Origin: Pseudomonas yamanorum
Lineage (GTDB): Bacteria > Pseudomonadota > Gammaproteobacteria > Pseudomonadales > Pseudomonadaceae
DNA length: 64,000 nucleotides
Assembly: GCF_900105735.1 (NCBI RefSeq)
Contig: NZ_LT629793.1
Span: forward strand, 2,976,001 to 3,040,000
Reading direction: 5' to 3'
The notes beneath the pieces were generated by a model that saw only the letters and a program-made list of their open reading frames with translations, did no database searches and had not been told where the DNA came from. Numbering within the stretch: position 1 is the first letter of the stretch; every line of letters begins with the position of its first letter. Shown one piece after another: positions 8,781 to 19,402 of the stretch. The translations under genes were made by a program, and so were the position numbers.

Positions 8781-9056
8781 TCAGGCCAGGGCTTTATCCA
8801 GCGCCTTCTCGATTTCGGACTTGATGGTGCCACTCATGGCGGACATCAACAGGCCCAGTTCGACTTCGATCCGCAGGGAATCTTCAGCCACTTTCACGGT
8901 GCCTTTAACGCCCGAACGTTTGAGGTTCAGTGTGTCGCCGGCCCACGAAGACTCCAGGCCATATTGATCCTTGAGTTTGCTCGCCAACTTGTCGGCTTTT
9001 TCTCGGGCAGCGTCTTTGCCCAGTGTGTGAGCACGTTCAACCTGTATACGGGCCAT
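8781..9056 (-). CDS. Polyhydroxyalkanoic acid system family protein
   Basis: A 91-residue protein of the small family regularly found beside pha genes and annotated as a PHA-granule-region protein. Visible features are ERAHTLGKDAAREKADKLASKL at the N terminus, divided as ERAHTLGKDAAREK and ADKLASKLKDQYGL, then the beta-rich stretch DTLNLKRSGVKGTVKVAEDS and an EVELGLLMSAMSG segment. It is basic at the N terminus and has no signal peptide. It resembles the START-like lipid-binding fold in pattern, but the biochemical role is unknown. It is transcribed in the same direction as phaI-phaF and divergently from ubiE. Confidence 0.8.
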   Translation of the reverse strand: MARIQVERAHTLGKDAAREKADKLASKLKDQYGLESSWAGDTLNLKRSGVKGTVKVAEDSLRIEVELGLLMSAMSGTIKSEIEKALDKALA

Positions 9057-9199
9057 TTGAATGACTCCTCGTTATAGAGACTTGTCGACCCGCCATGCGG
9101 CAAAAGGTCTCGGTGACCACCTATCTTACCTTCAGCCTTGCCAAGACAAAGCATGCCTTGGGGATTAGAATGCCCCCATTCTCTTTTGGTGACAGCGAT

Positions 9200-9970
9200 A
9201 TGACTGATCAGCGCAAAGGCAGCGATGCCGAACCCACCACTCACTTCGGCTTCAAGAACGTCCCGGAAAGCCAGAAAGCGGAAAAAGTCGCCGAGGTGTT
9301 CCACTCGGTAGCCGCCAAGTACGACTTGATGAACGACGTACTGTCCGGCGGCATGCACCGCCTGTGGAAGCGCTTCACCATCGAGTTGTCGGGCGTACGC
9401 ACCGGCAACCGCGTGCTGGATATCGCCGGTGGCACAGGCGACCTGGCGGCCAAGTTCTCCAAGCTGGTGGGCCCAACCGGCCAAGTGGTACTGGCCGACA
9501 TCAACGGCTCGATGCTCAAGGTCGGCCGCGACCGCCTGTTGGATAAAGGCGTGGCGGGCAATATCGAATTCGTCCAGGCCGACGCTGAAAAGCTGCCATT
9601 CCCGGACAACCATTTCGACTGCGTCACCATCGCCTTCGGCCTGCGTAACGTGACCCACAAGGAAGACGCGCTGCGCTCCATGTTGCGCGTGCTCAAGCCC
9701 GGTGGTCGCCTGCTGGTGCTGGAGTTCTCCAAGCCGACCAACGCGCTGATGTCCAAGGTCTACGACACCTACTCGTTCGCCTTCATGCCGTTGATGGGCA
9801 AGCTGATCACCAATGACGCCGAAAGCTACCGCTACCTGGCCGAATCGATCCGCATGCACCCGAACCAGGAAACCCTGAAGTCGATGATGGTAGAAGCCGG
9901 TTTCGACCGCGTGACCTACCACAACATGACCTCGGGCATCGTCGCCCTGCACCGCGGCATCAAGCCCTGA
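9200..9970 (+). CDS. ubiE: UbiE, C-methyltransferase of ubiquinone/menaquinone synthesis
   Basis: SAM-dependent methyltransferase that methylates 2-polyprenyl-6-methoxy-1,4-benzoquinol in the ubiquinone pathway (and demethylmenaquinol where present). ATG 9200 ([12 protein letters not shown]) gives 256 residues, the family length. SAM motif I is seen as [15 protein letters not shown]. The UbiE signatures [18 protein letters not shown] and [20 protein letters not shown] segments are both present, as is the ending [11 protein letters not shown]. The stop codon overlaps the start of ubiJ by one base (TGATG), so ubiE-ubiJ-ubiB are translationally coupled. Confidence 0.98.
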   Translation: MTDQRKGSDAEPTTHFGFKNVPESQKAEKVAEVFHSVAAKYDLMNDVLSGGMHRLWKRFTIELSGVRTGNRVLDIAGGTGDLAAKFSKLVGPTGQVVLADINGSMLKVGRDRLLDKGVAGNIEFVQADAEKLPFPDNHFDCVTIAFGLRNVTHKEDALRSMLRVLKPGGRLLVLEFSKPTNALMSKVYDTYSFAFMPLMGKLITNDAESYRYLAESIRMHPNQETLKSMMVEAGFDRVTYHNMTSGIVALHRGIKP

Positions 9971-10593
9971 TGCTGTTCGCAGGCCTTCTCGCCAGCGTTG
10001 AACACGGCCTCAACCGTGTACTGCGCCTGGACAGCACCGCCCTGGCACGGCTGGCGCACCTGAACGGCAGGATCATCGCCGTCGATTGCACCAGCCCCGC
10101 CTTGCAGCTGTTTATCCTGCCCAGCGATGAAGGCCTGTTGCTGGCGTCCCACTGGGCCGCCGACGCCGACTGCACCCTGCGCGCTTCCGGCTCAAGCCTG
10201 CTGCGCCTGGCCCTGAGCCGGGACAAGACGGCGATCCTCCACGGCCCGGACGTGGAACTTGAAGGCGACAGCGCGGTGCTGATGGACCTGGCCGCCGTGC
10301 TGCAAGACCTGGAACTGGACTGGGAGTACGAGCTGTCACGCTGGCTCGGCCCGGTGGCCACCCAATTGATCAGCGGTCACCTGCGCAGCCGCACGCGCTG
10401 GTACCAGCAGGGTTTCGCCAGCCTTAACCAGAACCTCGCCGAATACCTGAGCGAAGAATCGCGCACCCTGGTCGGACAACGGGAAGCGGAAGCGCGCTTT
10501 CGCGAACTCGACCAGGCCAAACTCGACCTGGAACGACTTGAGGCGCGCTTCGAGCGCCTGAGCCGCTCCCTTGATTCAAGCGATAACGCATGA
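9970..10593 (+). CDS. ubiJ: UbiJ, ubiquinone biosynthesis accessory factor (SCP2 domain)
   Basis: A 207-residue protein with an N-terminal SCP2-like lipid-binding domain (about residues 15-115) and a C-terminal coiled-coil region rich in Glu/Arg/Leu, ending in a run such as [16 protein letters not shown]. In E. coli UbiJ scaffolds the cytosolic Ubi complex with UbiK and binds isoprenoid lipids; the role here is inferred from position and fold. It lies between ubiE and ubiB with one- and four-base overlaps, the conserved order in gamma-proteobacteria. Confidence 0.93.
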   Translation: MLFAGLLASVEHGLNRVLRLDSTALARLAHLNGRIIAVDCTSPALQLFILPSDEGLLLASHWAADADCTLRASGSSLLRLALSRDKTAILHGPDVELEGDSAVLMDLAAVLQDLELDWEYELSRWLGPVATQLISGHLRSRTRWYQQGFASLNQNLAEYLSEESRTLVGQREAEARFRELDQAKLDLERLEARFERLSRSLDSSDNA

Positions 10594-12194
10594 AGCTGCT
10601 CGCCGTCCGCCGTTTGTTTCGTATCCAGCGCGTCGTAATCCGCTACCGCCTCGATGACCTGCTGTTCGCCCTGCCGCTGCCGTGGTTCCTGCTGGCGGTG
10701 CGCTATGTGCTGCCGTGGCGCTGGTTCCCGCGCAAAACCCTCGAGCTGAGCCGTGGCGCGCGCCTGCGCCTGGCGTTGCAGGACCTGGGGCCGATCTTCA
10801 TCAAATTCGGGCAGATCCTCTCCACCCGCCGCGACCTGTTGCCCGAAGATATCGCCGACGAGCTGATGCTGTTGCAGGACCGCGTGCCGCCGTTCGACTC
10901 GCAACTGGCAGTCACGCTGATTGAAGAGCAACTGGGCAAGAAGATCAGCGAAGTCTTCAGCCGCTTCGATATCGCGCCATTGGCTTCAGCCTCGGTGGCC
11001 CAGGTGCATGCCGCGCAACTGAAAAGCGGCGAAGAAGTGGTGGTGAAGGTGATCCGCCCGGGCCTTAAGCCGATCATCGGCCAGGACCTGGCGTGGCTGT
11101 TCATCCTCGCCCGCGCCGCCGAGCGCTTCTCTGCCGATGCGCGCCTGCTGCACCCGGTGGACGTGGTGCTGGATTACGAGAAAACCATCTACGACGAACT
11201 CGACCTGCTGCGCGAAGCCGCCAACGCCAGCCAGCTCAAGCGCAACTTCGAAGGCTCGCAGCTGCTGTACGTGCCGCAAGTCTATTGGGACTGGTGCCGC
11301 CCGAAAGTGCTGGTGATGGAGCGCATCTACGGCGTGCAGGTCACCGACCTCGCGACCCTGGCCGACCAGCGCACCGACATGAAAATGCTTGCCGAGCGCG
11401 GCGTGGAGATTTTCTTCACCCAGGTGTTCCGCGACAGCTTCTTCCACGCCGACATGCACCCCGGCAACATCTTCGTCAGCACCGTGAACCCGTGGAGCCC
11501 GCAGTACATTGCGATCGACTGCGGCATCGTCGGCAGCCTGACCCCGGAAGACCAGGACTACCTGGCGCGCAACCTGTTTGCCTTCTTCAAGCGTGACTAC
11601 CGTCGCGTGGCGCAATTGCACATCGATTCGGGCTGGGTACCGGCTGAAACCAAACTCAACGAATTCGAAGCGGCGATCCGCACCGTGTGCGAGCCGATCT
11701 TCGAAAAACCGTTAAAAGATATTTCCTTCGGCCAGGTGCTGATGCGCCTGTTCCAGACCGCGCGGCGCTTCAATATGGAAGTGCAGCCGCAGCTGGTACT
11801 GCTGCAAAAGACCCTGCTGAACATCGAAGGCCTGGGCCGCCAGCTGTACCCGGACCTGGACCTGTGGAACACCGCCCAGCCGTTCCTCGAGCGCTGGATG
11901 CGTGACCGCGTCAGCCCGAAAACCCTGCTGGGCAACCTGCAAAGCCAGGTCGAGCAACTGCCGCACCTGGCCAACATGACGCGCGACCTGCTGGAGCGCA
12001 TGTCCCAGCCCCACGCCCAGGACCCGGCACCGCCGTGGCACAAGCGTAAAGACGACTGGTTCCTGCGCCTGTTGGGCCCCGCGCACCTGGTGGGCGGTAC
12101 GATACTGGCCGCCGGCGGGCCGCTGAACGAACTGGGCCACTGGCCGGCTGGCATCATGGTCGCCGTGGGCGTGTATCTGATCGTGCGTCGATAG
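10590..12194 (+). CDS. ubiB: UbiB, atypical kinase-like ubiquinone biosynthesis protein
   Basis: Membrane-bound ADCK/ABC1-family ATPase required for ubiquinone synthesis. The 534 residues are the normal length. The family-specific KxGQ motif appears as [17 protein letters not shown], followed by the ASVAQVHAA segment and a catalytic-loop region with [12 protein letters not shown] and the metal-binding AIDCGIVG. The C terminus carries hydrophobic segments ([13 protein letters not shown] and [13 protein letters not shown]) that anchor it in the inner membrane. It overlaps ubiJ by four bases. Its downstream neighbours hisI-hisE belong to another pathway. Confidence 0.98.
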   Translation: MKLLAVRRLFRIQRVVIRYRLDDLLFALPLPWFLLAVRYVLPWRWFPRKTLELSRGARLRLALQDLGPIFIKFGQILSTRRDLLPEDIADELMLLQDRVPPFDSQLAVTLIEEQLGKKISEVFSRFDIAPLASASVAQVHAAQLKSGEEVVVKVIRPGLKPIIGQDLAWLFILARAAERFSADARLLHPVDVVLDYEKTIYDELDLLREAANASQLKRNFEGSQLLYVPQVYWDWCRPKVLVMERIYGVQVTDLATLADQRTDMKMLAERGVEIFFTQVFRDSFFHADMHPGNIFVSTVNPWSPQYIAIDCGIVGSLTPEDQDYLARNLFAFFKRDYRRVAQLHIDSGWVPAETKLNEFEAAIRTVCEPIFEKPLKDISFGQVLMRLFQTARRFNMEVQPQLVLLQKTLLNIEGLGRQLYPDLDLWNTAQPFLERWMRDRVSPKTLLGNLQSQVEQLPHLANMTRDLLERMSQPHAQDPAPPWHKRKDDWFLRLLGPAHLVGGTILAAGGPLNELGHWPAGIMVAVGVYLIVRR

Positions 12195-12235
12195 CCAATC
12201 CGGTTATACACTGTCGCAAATTGCCGGAGCCGAAA

Positions 12236-12628
12236 ATGAAAGACTGGCTGGACGAGATCAAGTGGGACAGTGACGGCCTGGTGCCGGCCATTGCCCAGGA
12301 CTACAAGACCGGGCGCGTGCTGATGATGGCCTGGATGAACCGCGAGGCCCTGAGCCTGACCGCCGCCGAGAACCGCGCCATCTACTGGTCACGTTCCCGT
12401 GGCAAACTGTGGCGCAAGGGCGAAGAGTCCGGGCACGTGCAAACCCTGCATGAGATGCGCATCGACTGCGATGCCGATGTGGTGATCCTCAAGGTCGAAC
12501 AGATCGGCGATATCGCCTGTCATACCGGCCGTCACAGCTGCTTCTACCGCGTGTTCGAGAACGGCGAGTGGAAGACCGTCGAGCCCGTGCTCAAAGACCC
12601 GCACGCTATTTACTCGGCAGGACACTGA
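12236..12628 (+). CDS. hisI: Phosphoribosyl-AMP cyclohydrolase
   Basis: Third step of histidine biosynthesis: opens the adenine ring of phosphoribosyl-AMP. ATG 12236 ([14 protein letters not shown]) gives 130 residues; a TTG five codons upstream is less likely. Family motifs are [30 protein letters not shown], the metal-binding [10 protein letters not shown] and the zinc-binding [12 protein letters not shown]. In enteric bacteria this activity is fused to HisE, whereas here, as in other Pseudomonas, the two are separate adjacent genes with two bases between them. Confidence 0.97.
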   Translation: MKDWLDEIKWDSDGLVPAIAQDYKTGRVLMMAWMNREALSLTAAENRAIYWSRSRGKLWRKGEESGHVQTLHEMRIDCDADVVILKVEQIGDIACHTGRHSCFYRVFENGEWKTVEPVLKDPHAIYSAGH

Positions 12629-12630
12629 AC

Positions 12631-12963
12631 ATGACCGATACCCTGAACCGCCTGGCCCAGGTGCTGGAAGACCGCAAGGGCGCGGCCGCCGACAGCTCTT
12701 ATGTCGCCAGCCTGTACCACAAGGGTCTGAACAAGATTCTGGAGAAACTCGGCGAAGAATCCGTCGAGACGATTATTGCTGCCAAGGACGCGCAAATCAG
12801 CGGCGACTGCAGCGACGTGATCTACGAAACTGCCGACTTGTGGTTCCACAGTCTGGTCATGCTCGCCCAACTGGGGCAGCATCCACAGGCAGTGCTTGAT
12901 GAACTGGACCGTCGCTTCGGCTTGTCCGGGCATGCCGAGAAGGCCTCGCGCCCGTCCGCCTGA
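12631..12963 (+). CDS. hisE: Phosphoribosyl-ATP pyrophosphatase
   Basis: Second step of histidine biosynthesis, hydrolysing phosphoribosyl-ATP. From ATG 12631 ([17 protein letters not shown]) the protein has 110 residues. It has the all-alpha MazG-like fold signature with [19 protein letters not shown] and the metal-binding [14 protein letters not shown]. It follows hisI with a two-base gap, so the two consecutive steps are coupled. Confidence 0.97.
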   Translation: MTDTLNRLAQVLEDRKGAAADSSYVASLYHKGLNKILEKLGEESVETIIAAKDAQISGDCSDVIYETADLWFHSLVMLAQLGQHPQAVLDELDRRFGLSGHAEKASRPSA

Positions 12964-12988
12964 CCAACTTTTACAGAGGAATTGCAGC

Positions 12989-13267
12989 ATGGGCATTTTT
13001 GACTGGAAACACTGGATCGTCATTCTGGTAGTGGTTGTTCTGGTATTCGGCACCAAGAAGCTGAAAAACCTCGGCACTGACGTCGGTGAATCGATCAAGG
13101 GCTTTCGCAAGGCCATGAACGACGACGAGAAACCTGCCGACCCGGTCGTCAACCCGGTGCCACCGGCTCAGCCTGTGCACCCGCAGGCCACTCAGCCGAT
13201 CACTGAACGTCGTACCTTCGACGTGCAGGCCGAGCACGTCAAAGAGCAGAACCAAAAAGACTCGTGA
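12989..13267 (+). CDS. tatA: TatA, Tat translocase pore subunit
   Basis: Forms the pore of the twin-arginine translocase. ATG 12989, after AGAGGA, gives 92 residues. There is one N-terminal membrane helix ([13 protein letters not shown]), the hallmark [10 protein letters not shown] hinge, and an amphipathic helix ([14 protein letters not shown]), followed by a flexible Pro-rich, charged tail. The order tatA-tatB-tatC is conserved and the three genes are closely packed. Confidence 0.97.
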   Translation: MGIFDWKHWIVILVVVVLVFGTKKLKNLGTDVGESIKGFRKAMNDDEKPADPVVNPVPPAQPVHPQATQPITERRTFDVQAEHVKEQNQKDS

Positions 13268-13277
13268 GTACTGAATA

Positions 13278-13709
13278 ATGTTTGGTATCAGCTTCTCTGA
13301 ACTGCTGCTCGTCGGCCTCGTGGCCCTGCTGGTATTGGGGCCGGAACGCCTGCCCGGTGCCGCGCGCACGGCCGGCCTGTGGATCGGGCGCCTGAAACGC
13401 AGTTTCAACGCCATCAAACAGGAAGTTGAACGGGAAATAGGCGCCGACGAGATTCGCCGGCAACTGCACAACGAGCACATTCTGTCGTTGGAGCAGGAGG
13501 CACGGAAGATTCTCTCGCCTGTGCAGGAAACCCCTAAGCCGGTTGAGCCTGTGGCCGAGCAATCGATTGCACCGCCCGCTGCACCTGCACCTGCACCGGT
13601 CGCTGAACCCGTGCATGCCGCCGCGCCAGCAACCCCGACCGAACCCGCGCCGACGCCTGCCGTGTCGCCCGCGCCCCACGACCCTACATTGCCGCCGCGA
13701 GCCCCATGA
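13278..13709 (+). CDS. tatB: TatB, Tat substrate receptor subunit
   Basis: Partner of TatC in recognising twin-arginine signal peptides. The 143 residues begin with [20 protein letters not shown], a single membrane helix, followed by the TatB-specific GPERLP motif that distinguishes it from TatA. An amphipathic helix follows, then a long Pro/Ala-rich linker from about residue 80 to the end. The stop overlaps tatC by four bases (ATGA). Confidence 0.97.
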   Translation: MFGISFSELLLVGLVALLVLGPERLPGAARTAGLWIGRLKRSFNAIKQEVEREIGADEIRRQLHNEHILSLEQEARKILSPVQETPKPVEPVAEQSIAPPAAPAPAPVAEPVHAAAPATPTEPAPTPAVSPAPHDPTLPPRAP

Positions 13710-14497
13710 GCGCTGATAAACCGGAAACCGACCAGCACATGCCACTGGTCTCGCACCTCACCGAGTTGCGTACCCGCCTGCTGCGCTGTGTCGCGGCGAT
13801 CTTCATCATCTTTGCCGGGTTGTTTGCCTTCACCCAGCAGATCTACACCTTCGTCTCCACGCCGCTGCGCAATTACTTGCCGGCCGGCGCGACGATGATC
13901 GCCACCGATGTGTCGTCGCCGTTCCTCACGCCGTTGAAGCTGACGATGATGGTCTCGCTGTTCCTGGCGATCCCGGTGATCCTGCATCAGATCTGGGGCT
14001 TTATCGCGCCGGGCCTGTACAAGCATGAAAAACGCATCGCCGTGCCGCTGCTGGTGTCGAGCATTCTGCTGTTCTACACCGGGATGGCCTTCGCCTACTT
14101 CCTGGTGTTCCCGCTGATCTTCAAGTTCTTCGCCGCCGCTACACCGGCCGGTGTGGAGATGATGACCGACATCACCAGTTACCTCGACTTCGTGATGACG
14201 CTGTTCTTCGCCTTTGGCGTGGCCTTCGAAATCCCGGTGGCCGTGGTGCTGCTGGTGTGGATCGGCGTAGTCGACGTCAAATACCTGAAGAAGATCCGCC
14301 CGTACGTGATCATCGGCTGCTTCGTGGTCGGCATGATCCTGACCCCGCCGGACATCTTCTCCCAGACCCTGCTGGCCGTACCCATGTGGATGCTGTTCGA
14401 GATCGGCATTCTGTTCGGCAGCCTGGTGAGCAAGCGTGGTGATCACCCGGATGACCAACCCGCCGACGACGACCAGCCGCCAGCGACCCAGCCGTGA
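13706..14497 (+). CDS. tatC: TatC, Tat signal-peptide receptor
   Basis: Six-helix membrane protein that binds the twin-arginine signal peptide. The 263 residues show the N-terminal [11 protein letters not shown] signature, the conserved [11 protein letters not shown] and [15 protein letters not shown] segments, [11 protein letters not shown], and a cytosolic C terminus rich in Asp/Pro. It overlaps tatB by four bases and rsmE by four bases, so rsmE is probably translated from the same message. Confidence 0.98.
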   Translation: MSADKPETDQHMPLVSHLTELRTRLLRCVAAIFIIFAGLFAFTQQIYTFVSTPLRNYLPAGATMIATDVSSPFLTPLKLTMMVSLFLAIPVILHQIWGFIAPGLYKHEKRIAVPLLVSSILLFYTGMAFAYFLVFPLIFKFFAAATPAGVEMMTDITSYLDFVMTLFFAFGVAFEIPVAVVLLVWIGVVDVKYLKKIRPYVIIGCFVVGMILTPPDIFSQTLLAVPMWMLFEIGILFGSLVSKRGDHPDDQPADDDQPPATQP

Positions 14498-15201
14498 ACC
14501 TGCTGCTGCTTGAGGAGGCCGACTTTATCGCGGCCGACCGGGTGGTGCTGCGTGATCGGCGCCTGGTGCATATGCAGGAAGTCCACCGTGCCGCCGTAGG
14601 CGACAGCCTGCGGGTCGGGCGCATTGGCGGGTTGATGGGCAATGCGCAGTTGCTGCGCCTGGAAGCCCGGGAAGCCGAACTGGAAGTCACCTTCGACCAG
14701 CCGCCCCCGGCCAAACTGCCCCTGACCCTGCTGCTGGCCCTGCCCCGTCCGAAAATGCTCCGCCGGGTGCTGCAAACCGTCGCGTCCATGGGCGTGCCGC
14801 GGGTGATACTGGTCAACAGCTACCGGGTGGAAAAGAGCTTCTGGCAAACGCCGTTCCTGGAGCCGGAGGCGATTCGCGAGCAATTGATCCTCGGCTTGGA
14901 ACAGGCCCGGGACACGGTGCTGCCCGAGATCGTGATCGAAAAGCGCTTCAAGCCGTTCGTCGAAGACCGCCTGCCCGCCCTGGCGCAAGGCACCTTCGGC
15001 CTGATTGGCCACCCGGGCGACTATCCGCCCTGCCCTCGCGGGCTGGATGAGCCGGTTACCCTGGCCATCGGGCCGGAAGGTGGCTGGATTCCCTACGAAG
15101 TGGATCTGCTGGCCAAGGCCGGGTTGCAGCCGGTGCAACTGGGGGCGCGCATCCTGAGGGTCGAAACCGCCGTCACCGCGCTGCTCTCAAGACTCTTTTA
15201 A
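14494..15201 (+). CDS. rsmE: RsmE, 16S rRNA m3U1498 methyltransferase
   Basis: SPOUT-class methyltransferase that modifies U1498 in the decoding region of 16S rRNA. The 235 residues have an N-terminal PUA-like domain (about 1-70) and a C-terminal knot domain carrying [31 protein letters not shown] and the knot motif [16 protein letters not shown]. It overlaps tatC by four bases, an arrangement also seen in other Pseudomonas. Confidence 0.97.
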   Translation: MNLLLLEEADFIAADRVVLRDRRLVHMQEVHRAAVGDSLRVGRIGGLMGNAQLLRLEAREAELEVTFDQPPPAKLPLTLLLALPRPKMLRRVLQTVASMGVPRVILVNSYRVEKSFWQTPFLEPEAIREQLILGLEQARDTVLPEIVIEKRFKPFVEDRLPALAQGTFGLIGHPGDYPPCPRGLDEPVTLAIGPEGGWIPYEVDLLAKAGLQPVQLGARILRVETAVTALLSRLF

Positions 15202-15226
15202 ATCCCAATGTGGAGCGGGAGCTTGC

Positions 15227-15320
15227 TGTGGCGAGGGAGCTTGCTCCCGCTGGAGTGCGCAGCGCTCCCATTTTTTTGGGGCCGCTACGCAGCCCAGCGG
15301 GAGCAAGCTCCCTCGCCACA
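15227..15320. repeat. Long palindromic repeat of the GAGCAAGCTCCCTCGCCAC type
   Basis: Outer arms TGTGGCGAGGGAGCTTGCTC and its complement form an extended hairpin of a repeat subtype different from the other REP pairs in the window. It follows rsmE and may end that transcript. Confidence 0.85.
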
Positions 15321-15352
15321 AAAACACCCGTCCTACAGAAACATCCGAACCT

Positions 15353-15359
15353 GCCGATA
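15353..15359 (+). promoter_or_regulatory. Possible FliA (sigma-28) -10 box for the first chemoreceptor
   Basis: GCCGATA matches the flagellar sigma -10 consensus 44 bases before the start codon; the matching -35 (around CCTACA) is poor, so this is tentative. Confidence 0.3.
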
Positions 15360-15402
15360 GCTTCTGAATAAGTCCAAGCCTTGTTCCAGGGGAGTTCGCA
15401 GC

Positions 15403-17319
15403 ATGTATCGTTGGTTAGCCGAGAAACTGGGGAATGTCAGCGTCAACCGCAAGCTGAGCATAGGCTTCGGCCTGGTATTGGTCCTGACCCTATTGATCAC
15501 CTTCACCGGCTGGACCGGCCTCAGCGGCGTGATCAGCCGTGGCGACAAGCTGGGCTATATTTCCAGCCTCAACGGGCTGACCAAGGACCTGCGCCTGGCG
15601 CGCCTGGACTTCGAAATGCGCCGTGGCGAACAAGGCACGGGGGCGGTCAACGACCTCATCACGCAACTGGACAATGGCCTGAAAACCGCCGCAGAGCTGA
15701 TCGAACAACCCGCCGACAAGCTCGTCGTGGAACAACAACAGGACGCCTTGGGCCAATACAAAAAAGCCTTCGGCGCCATGGTGCAGGCCGGACTCAAGCG
15801 TGAAGGCGCCCGCAGCAAACTCGGCGATACCGCCGACAACGCCGTGGCAAAAATCAACGAAGTGGAAAAATCCCTGCTGCAAGGCGACAGCGTCACCCTG
15901 TTCAACAGCGTGGTCGACCTGAGCAAACTGATCCAGCAAGCGCGCTTCCAGGTGCGCGGCTACACCTACAGCGGCAAGGTCGAAGCCGAACAGCCGGCCC
16001 TGGATGCCATCGACAATGCCCTGAAAAAAATCACCGACCTCAACGACCAATTGCCTGAGCAATATCGGGCCAACCTGCAAGAGGCCAGTGTCTCGCTGCA
16101 GGCCTACCGCGCCGCCGTCAGCCAGTACCGCGACTCCCAGGTAGCCACGGCCGCCGCGATGAAAATCATGGCCGAGCAAGGCGACATCCTGCTCGACCAC
16201 AGCGACAAGCTCACCACCTCGCAAACCGTGGTGCGCGATACCGACACCGCCCACGCCAAGAACCTGCTGCTGTTGGCCACCGCCCTCGCGCTGGCCTTTG
16301 GCATCCTCGCCGCCTGGGCCATCACCCGCCAGATCGTCATTCCCCTGAGTCAGACCCTCAAAGTGGCCGAACGCGTAGCGGCGGGCGACCTCAGCCACAA
16401 CTTGATCTCCGAACGCCGCGATGAGCTGGGCCAACTGCAACGCTCCATGCAGAGCATGACCGTAGGCCTGCGGGAGCTGATCGGCGGTATCAGCGACGGC
16501 GTCACCCAGATTGCCAGCGCCGCCGAGCAACTGTCGGCCGTCACCGAGCAGACCAGTGCCGGGGTCAACAGCCAGAAGGTCGAGACCGACCAGGTCGCCA
16601 CCGCCATGAACGAAATGGCCGCTACCGTACAAGAAGTCGCACGTAACGCCGAGGAAGCTTCCGAGGCCGCCGTAGCCGCCGACCAGCAGGCCCGTGAGGG
16701 TGACAAAGTGGTCGGTGAGGCCATCGCCCAGATCGAGCGCCTGGCCAGCGAGGTGGGCAACTCCACCGAAGCCATGGGCCATCTCAAGCGCGAAAGCGAC
16801 AAGATTGGCAGTGTGCTGGACGTCATTAAGTCGGTAGCCCAGCAAACCAACCTGCTGGCCCTCAACGCTGCGATTGAAGCGGCGCGCGCCGGTGAAGCCG
16901 GGCGCGGTTTTGCGGTGGTTGCCGATGAAGTGCGCAGCCTGGCCCAACGGACGCAGAAGTCCACCGAGGAGATCGAAGAGTTGATCGTCGGCCTGCAAAG
17001 CGGCACCCAGCAGGTGGCAACCATCATGGACAACAGTCGCGGCCTGACCGACAGCAGCGTCGAGCTGACCCGCCGGGCCGGTAACGCCTTGGAGAACATT
17101 ACCCGTACCGTCTCGGCGATCCAGGCGATGAACCAGCAGATCGCCACCGCCGCCGAGCAGCAAAGCGCCGTGGCCGAAGAGATCAACCGCAGCGTGCTCA
17201 ACGTGCGGGACGTTTCCGAACAAACCTCGGCGGCCAGCGAAGAGACCGCAGCGTCCAGCGCCGAGCTGGCGCGCCTGGGGGTTTACTTGCAAAGCCTGGT
17301 AGGTCGCTTCAAGGTCTGA
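15403..17319 (+). CDS. HBM-type methyl-accepting chemotaxis protein
   Basis: Membrane chemoreceptor of 638 residues. It has a first membrane helix at about 18-43, a periplasmic helical bimodular (HBM) sensor of about 240 residues, a second membrane helix near 285-308, a HAMP domain (about 309-365) and a signalling domain with the hairpin tip [20 protein letters not shown]. The sensor keeps an RxxR pair near residues 64-67 and the segment [13 protein letters not shown]. Related HBM receptors McpS of P. putida and McpK of P. aeruginosa bind TCA-cycle acids, and McpK is encoded at the corresponding place after rsmE. A C4/C5 dicarboxylate ligand is therefore a reasonable guess. There is no C-terminal pentapeptide for CheR. 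ATG 15403 follows GGGGAG. Confidence 0.93.
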   Translation: MYRWLAEKLGNVSVNRKLSIGFGLVLVLTLLITFTGWTGLSGVISRGDKLGYISSLNGLTKDLRLARLDFEMRRGEQGTGAVNDLITQLDNGLKTAAELIEQPADKLVVEQQQDALGQYKKAFGAMVQAGLKREGARSKLGDTADNAVAKINEVEKSLLQGDSVTLFNSVVDLSKLIQQARFQVRGYTYSGKVEAEQPALDAIDNALKKITDLNDQLPEQYRANLQEASVSLQAYRAAVSQYRDSQVATAAAMKIMAEQGDILLDHSDKLTTSQTVVRDTDTAHAKNLLLLATALALAFGILAAWAITRQIVIPLSQTLKVAERVAAGDLSHNLISERRDELGQLQRSMQSMTVGLRELIGGISDGVTQIASAAEQLSAVTEQTSAGVNSQKVETDQVATAMNEMAATVQEVARNAEEASEAAVAADQQAREGDKVVGEAIAQIERLASEVGNSTEAMGHLKRESDKIGSVLDVIKSVAQQTNLLALNAAIEAARAGEAGRGFAVVADEVRSLAQRTQKSTEEIEELIVGLQSGTQQVATIMDNSRGLTDSSVELTRRAGNALENITRTVSAIQAMNQQIATAAEQQSAVAEEINRSVLNVRDVSEQTSAASEETAASSAELARLGVYLQSLVGRFKV

Positions 17320-17326
17320 CCCGCTT

Positions 17327-17349
17327 GCGGCGGCCATCAGGGCCGCCGC
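17327..17349. terminator. Hairpin after the first chemoreceptor gene
   Basis: A nine-base perfect stem (GCGGCGGCC / GGCCGCCGC, loop ATCAG) follows the stop codon by seven bases. There is no clear T-run, so termination is uncertain. Confidence 0.45.
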
Positions 17350-17491
17350 TCCGACAATATGTGAAATTTCCTACGCGTTTTTCAGGTCGTGGATCACACA
17401 CCTGGCGCCGAATAAAAGTAGCGTTTCAACTCCCCTGACCGTTGTCGGCCGGACGCTTGAGACGCTCCTTTTGATTCGTTGGAGGTTCACC

Positions 17492-19399
17492 ATGTTTCGT
17501 CCACTGACCCGCCTGCTTGGAAACATCAGCATCAGCCTCAAACTTGCCCTGGGCTTTGGCCTGGTGCTCAGCCTCAGCCTGATCATCGCGTCTACCGGCT
17601 GGCAAGCCTTGAGCGCATCCCTCGAGCGCTCACAAAAACTCACCACCCTCTCGCAATTGGCCATCGTCGGCGAAGAGTTGCGCGCTGATCGCATCGTCTA
17701 TCGCACCCTTAACGACCCGGCCAGCCTGTCCAAAATAGAGCTGCACATGGACAAGATCGACCAGTTCCTGGTGGATCTTTCCCCGCGATTTACCGACCCG
17801 GTCAACCAACAACAACTGCAGGAGAGCCGTCGCTTTGTCACCAGCTTCAAGACTGCATTAGGCGGCCTGGAGGGGCTGATCAAACAACGCGAGAACGCCC
17901 GCGAACAGCTCAAGCGCAGTTCAATCCAGAGCAGCGACAGCCTCTCAGAACTGTCCAGCAACCTGCCCGATCAAGACGATGAAAAGGCCCTCGACGCCGT
18001 TGAACAATTGCGCCAGGCCATGGAACAAGCCGAAGACCGCGCCCAAAGCCCCGCGTGGGCCGCTGCGTCATTGGACGCCTATGCCAACGGCGTGAGTGAA
18101 GCGCTACTGGCCCTGGATGGCGCCCAGGCGGCGGTAGGCGCGCTACCGGTTGATGCCAGCGCCCTGAAAAACGCCCTGCTCGACTTTCGGACTCATCTGA
18201 CACGCCTCAAGGATGCCCAACTCAGCACCGAAACCACCCAGAACCAGCTTGAGCAGTGGCTGGATCAGTTGCTCACAGAAAGCGACCTGCTGAGCCAGGA
18301 CCAGACCGCCAAGCGTGACAAGGAAGCCAGCCTCGCCCGCACCCTGCTGCTCAACGTCACCGCGGCGGCGTTGTTGCTCGGCGTCGTGGCCGCCTGGTTG
18401 ATCGCCGTCCAGATCGTCGCGCCGCTGCGCCAGGCCCTGCATGTGGCCAACCGGATTGCCGAAGGTGACCTGAGCCACGACATCCAGACCTCGCGCCAGG
18501 ACGAACTGGGGCAGTTGCAGCGCAGCATCGGGCTAATGACCCTCAACCTGCGGGGCTTGATCAGCGGCATCGGCCACAGCGCCCAACAGATCGCGAGTGC
18601 CGCCGAACAACTGTCTGCCGTCACCGAACAGACCCGCGCCGGGGTCGACGGCCAGAAACAGGAAACCGAACAGGTGGCCACCGCCATGAATGAGATGCTC
18701 GCCACCTCCCAGGAAGTTGCGCGCCATGCCGAGCAAGCTTCGCTTGCCGCTACCGAGGCCGATCAGCAGGCGGGCCAGGGCGATCAGGTGGTGGCTGAGG
18801 CGATCACCCACATCGAGCACCTGGCTCAGGAGATGGCGCGTTCAAGCCAGGCCATGCAAGGCTTGCAACAGGAAAGCCGGAAGATCGGCAGCGTGCTGGA
18901 GGTGATCAAGTCGGTGTCGGAGCAGACCAATTTGCTGGCCCTCAACGCCGCGATCGAAGCGGCCCGCGCCGGCGAGGCTGGCAGAGGCTTTGCCGTGGTC
19001 GCCGATGAAGTGCGCAGCCTGGCGCAACGCACCCAACAGTCGGCCGAGGAAATCGAGGAGCTGATCAGCGGCCTGCACCGGGGTACGCAGCAGGTCGCGA
19101 ACATCATGGACAACAGTCGCAGCCTCACCGACAACAGCGTGCAACTGACCCGGCGCGCAGGAGAAGCCCTGGCGGGTATCACCCGTACCGTGTCAGTGAT
19201 TCAGGAGATGAACCCGCAAATTGCCGCTGCCGCCGAGGAGCAAACGGCGGTCGCCGAGGAGATCAACCGCAGCGTGTTGAAGGTCAAGGATGTATCGGAA
19301 CAGACCTGGGCCGCGAGCCAGGAGACTGCGGCGGCCAGTGTCGAACTGGCGCGCCTGGGGGCGGATTTGCAGGTGTGGGTGGGCAAGTTCAAGGTCTAG
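17492..19399 (+). CDS. Second HBM-type methyl-accepting chemotaxis protein
   Basis: A 635-residue chemoreceptor, tandem paralogue of the preceding gene. ATG 17492 ([13 protein letters not shown]) follows TTGGAGG; an in-frame TTG at 17471 is unlikely. Architecture is the same: membrane helix, HBM-like helical sensor, membrane helix ([20 protein letters not shown]), HAMP and a signalling domain with the same tip motif [20 protein letters not shown]. The cytoplasmic halves are nearly identical between the two proteins, while the sensors share little apart from an RxxR pair (LRADRIVYR). That pattern suggests duplication followed by change of ligand. The ligand is unknown. Confidence 0.92.
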   Translation: MFRPLTRLLGNISISLKLALGFGLVLSLSLIIASTGWQALSASLERSQKLTTLSQLAIVGEELRADRIVYRTLNDPASLSKIELHMDKIDQFLVDLSPRFTDPVNQQQLQESRRFVTSFKTALGGLEGLIKQRENAREQLKRSSIQSSDSLSELSSNLPDQDDEKALDAVEQLRQAMEQAEDRAQSPAWAAASLDAYANGVSEALLALDGAQAAVGALPVDASALKNALLDFRTHLTRLKDAQLSTETTQNQLEQWLDQLLTESDLLSQDQTAKRDKEASLARTLLLNVTAAALLLGVVAAWLIAVQIVAPLRQALHVANRIAEGDLSHDIQTSRQDELGQLQRSIGLMTLNLRGLISGIGHSAQQIASAAEQLSAVTEQTRAGVDGQKQETEQVATAMNEMLATSQEVARHAEQASLAATEADQQAGQGDQVVAEAITHIEHLAQEMARSSQAMQGLQQESRKIGSVLEVIKSVSEQTNLLALNAAIEAARAGEAGRGFAVVADEVRSLAQRTQQSAEEIEELISGLHRGTQQVANIMDNSRSLTDNSVQLTRRAGEALAGITRTVSVIQEMNPQIAAAAEEQTAVAEEINRSVLKVKDVSEQTWAASQETAAASVELARLGADLQVWVGKFKV

Positions 19400-19402
19400 C
19401 GT

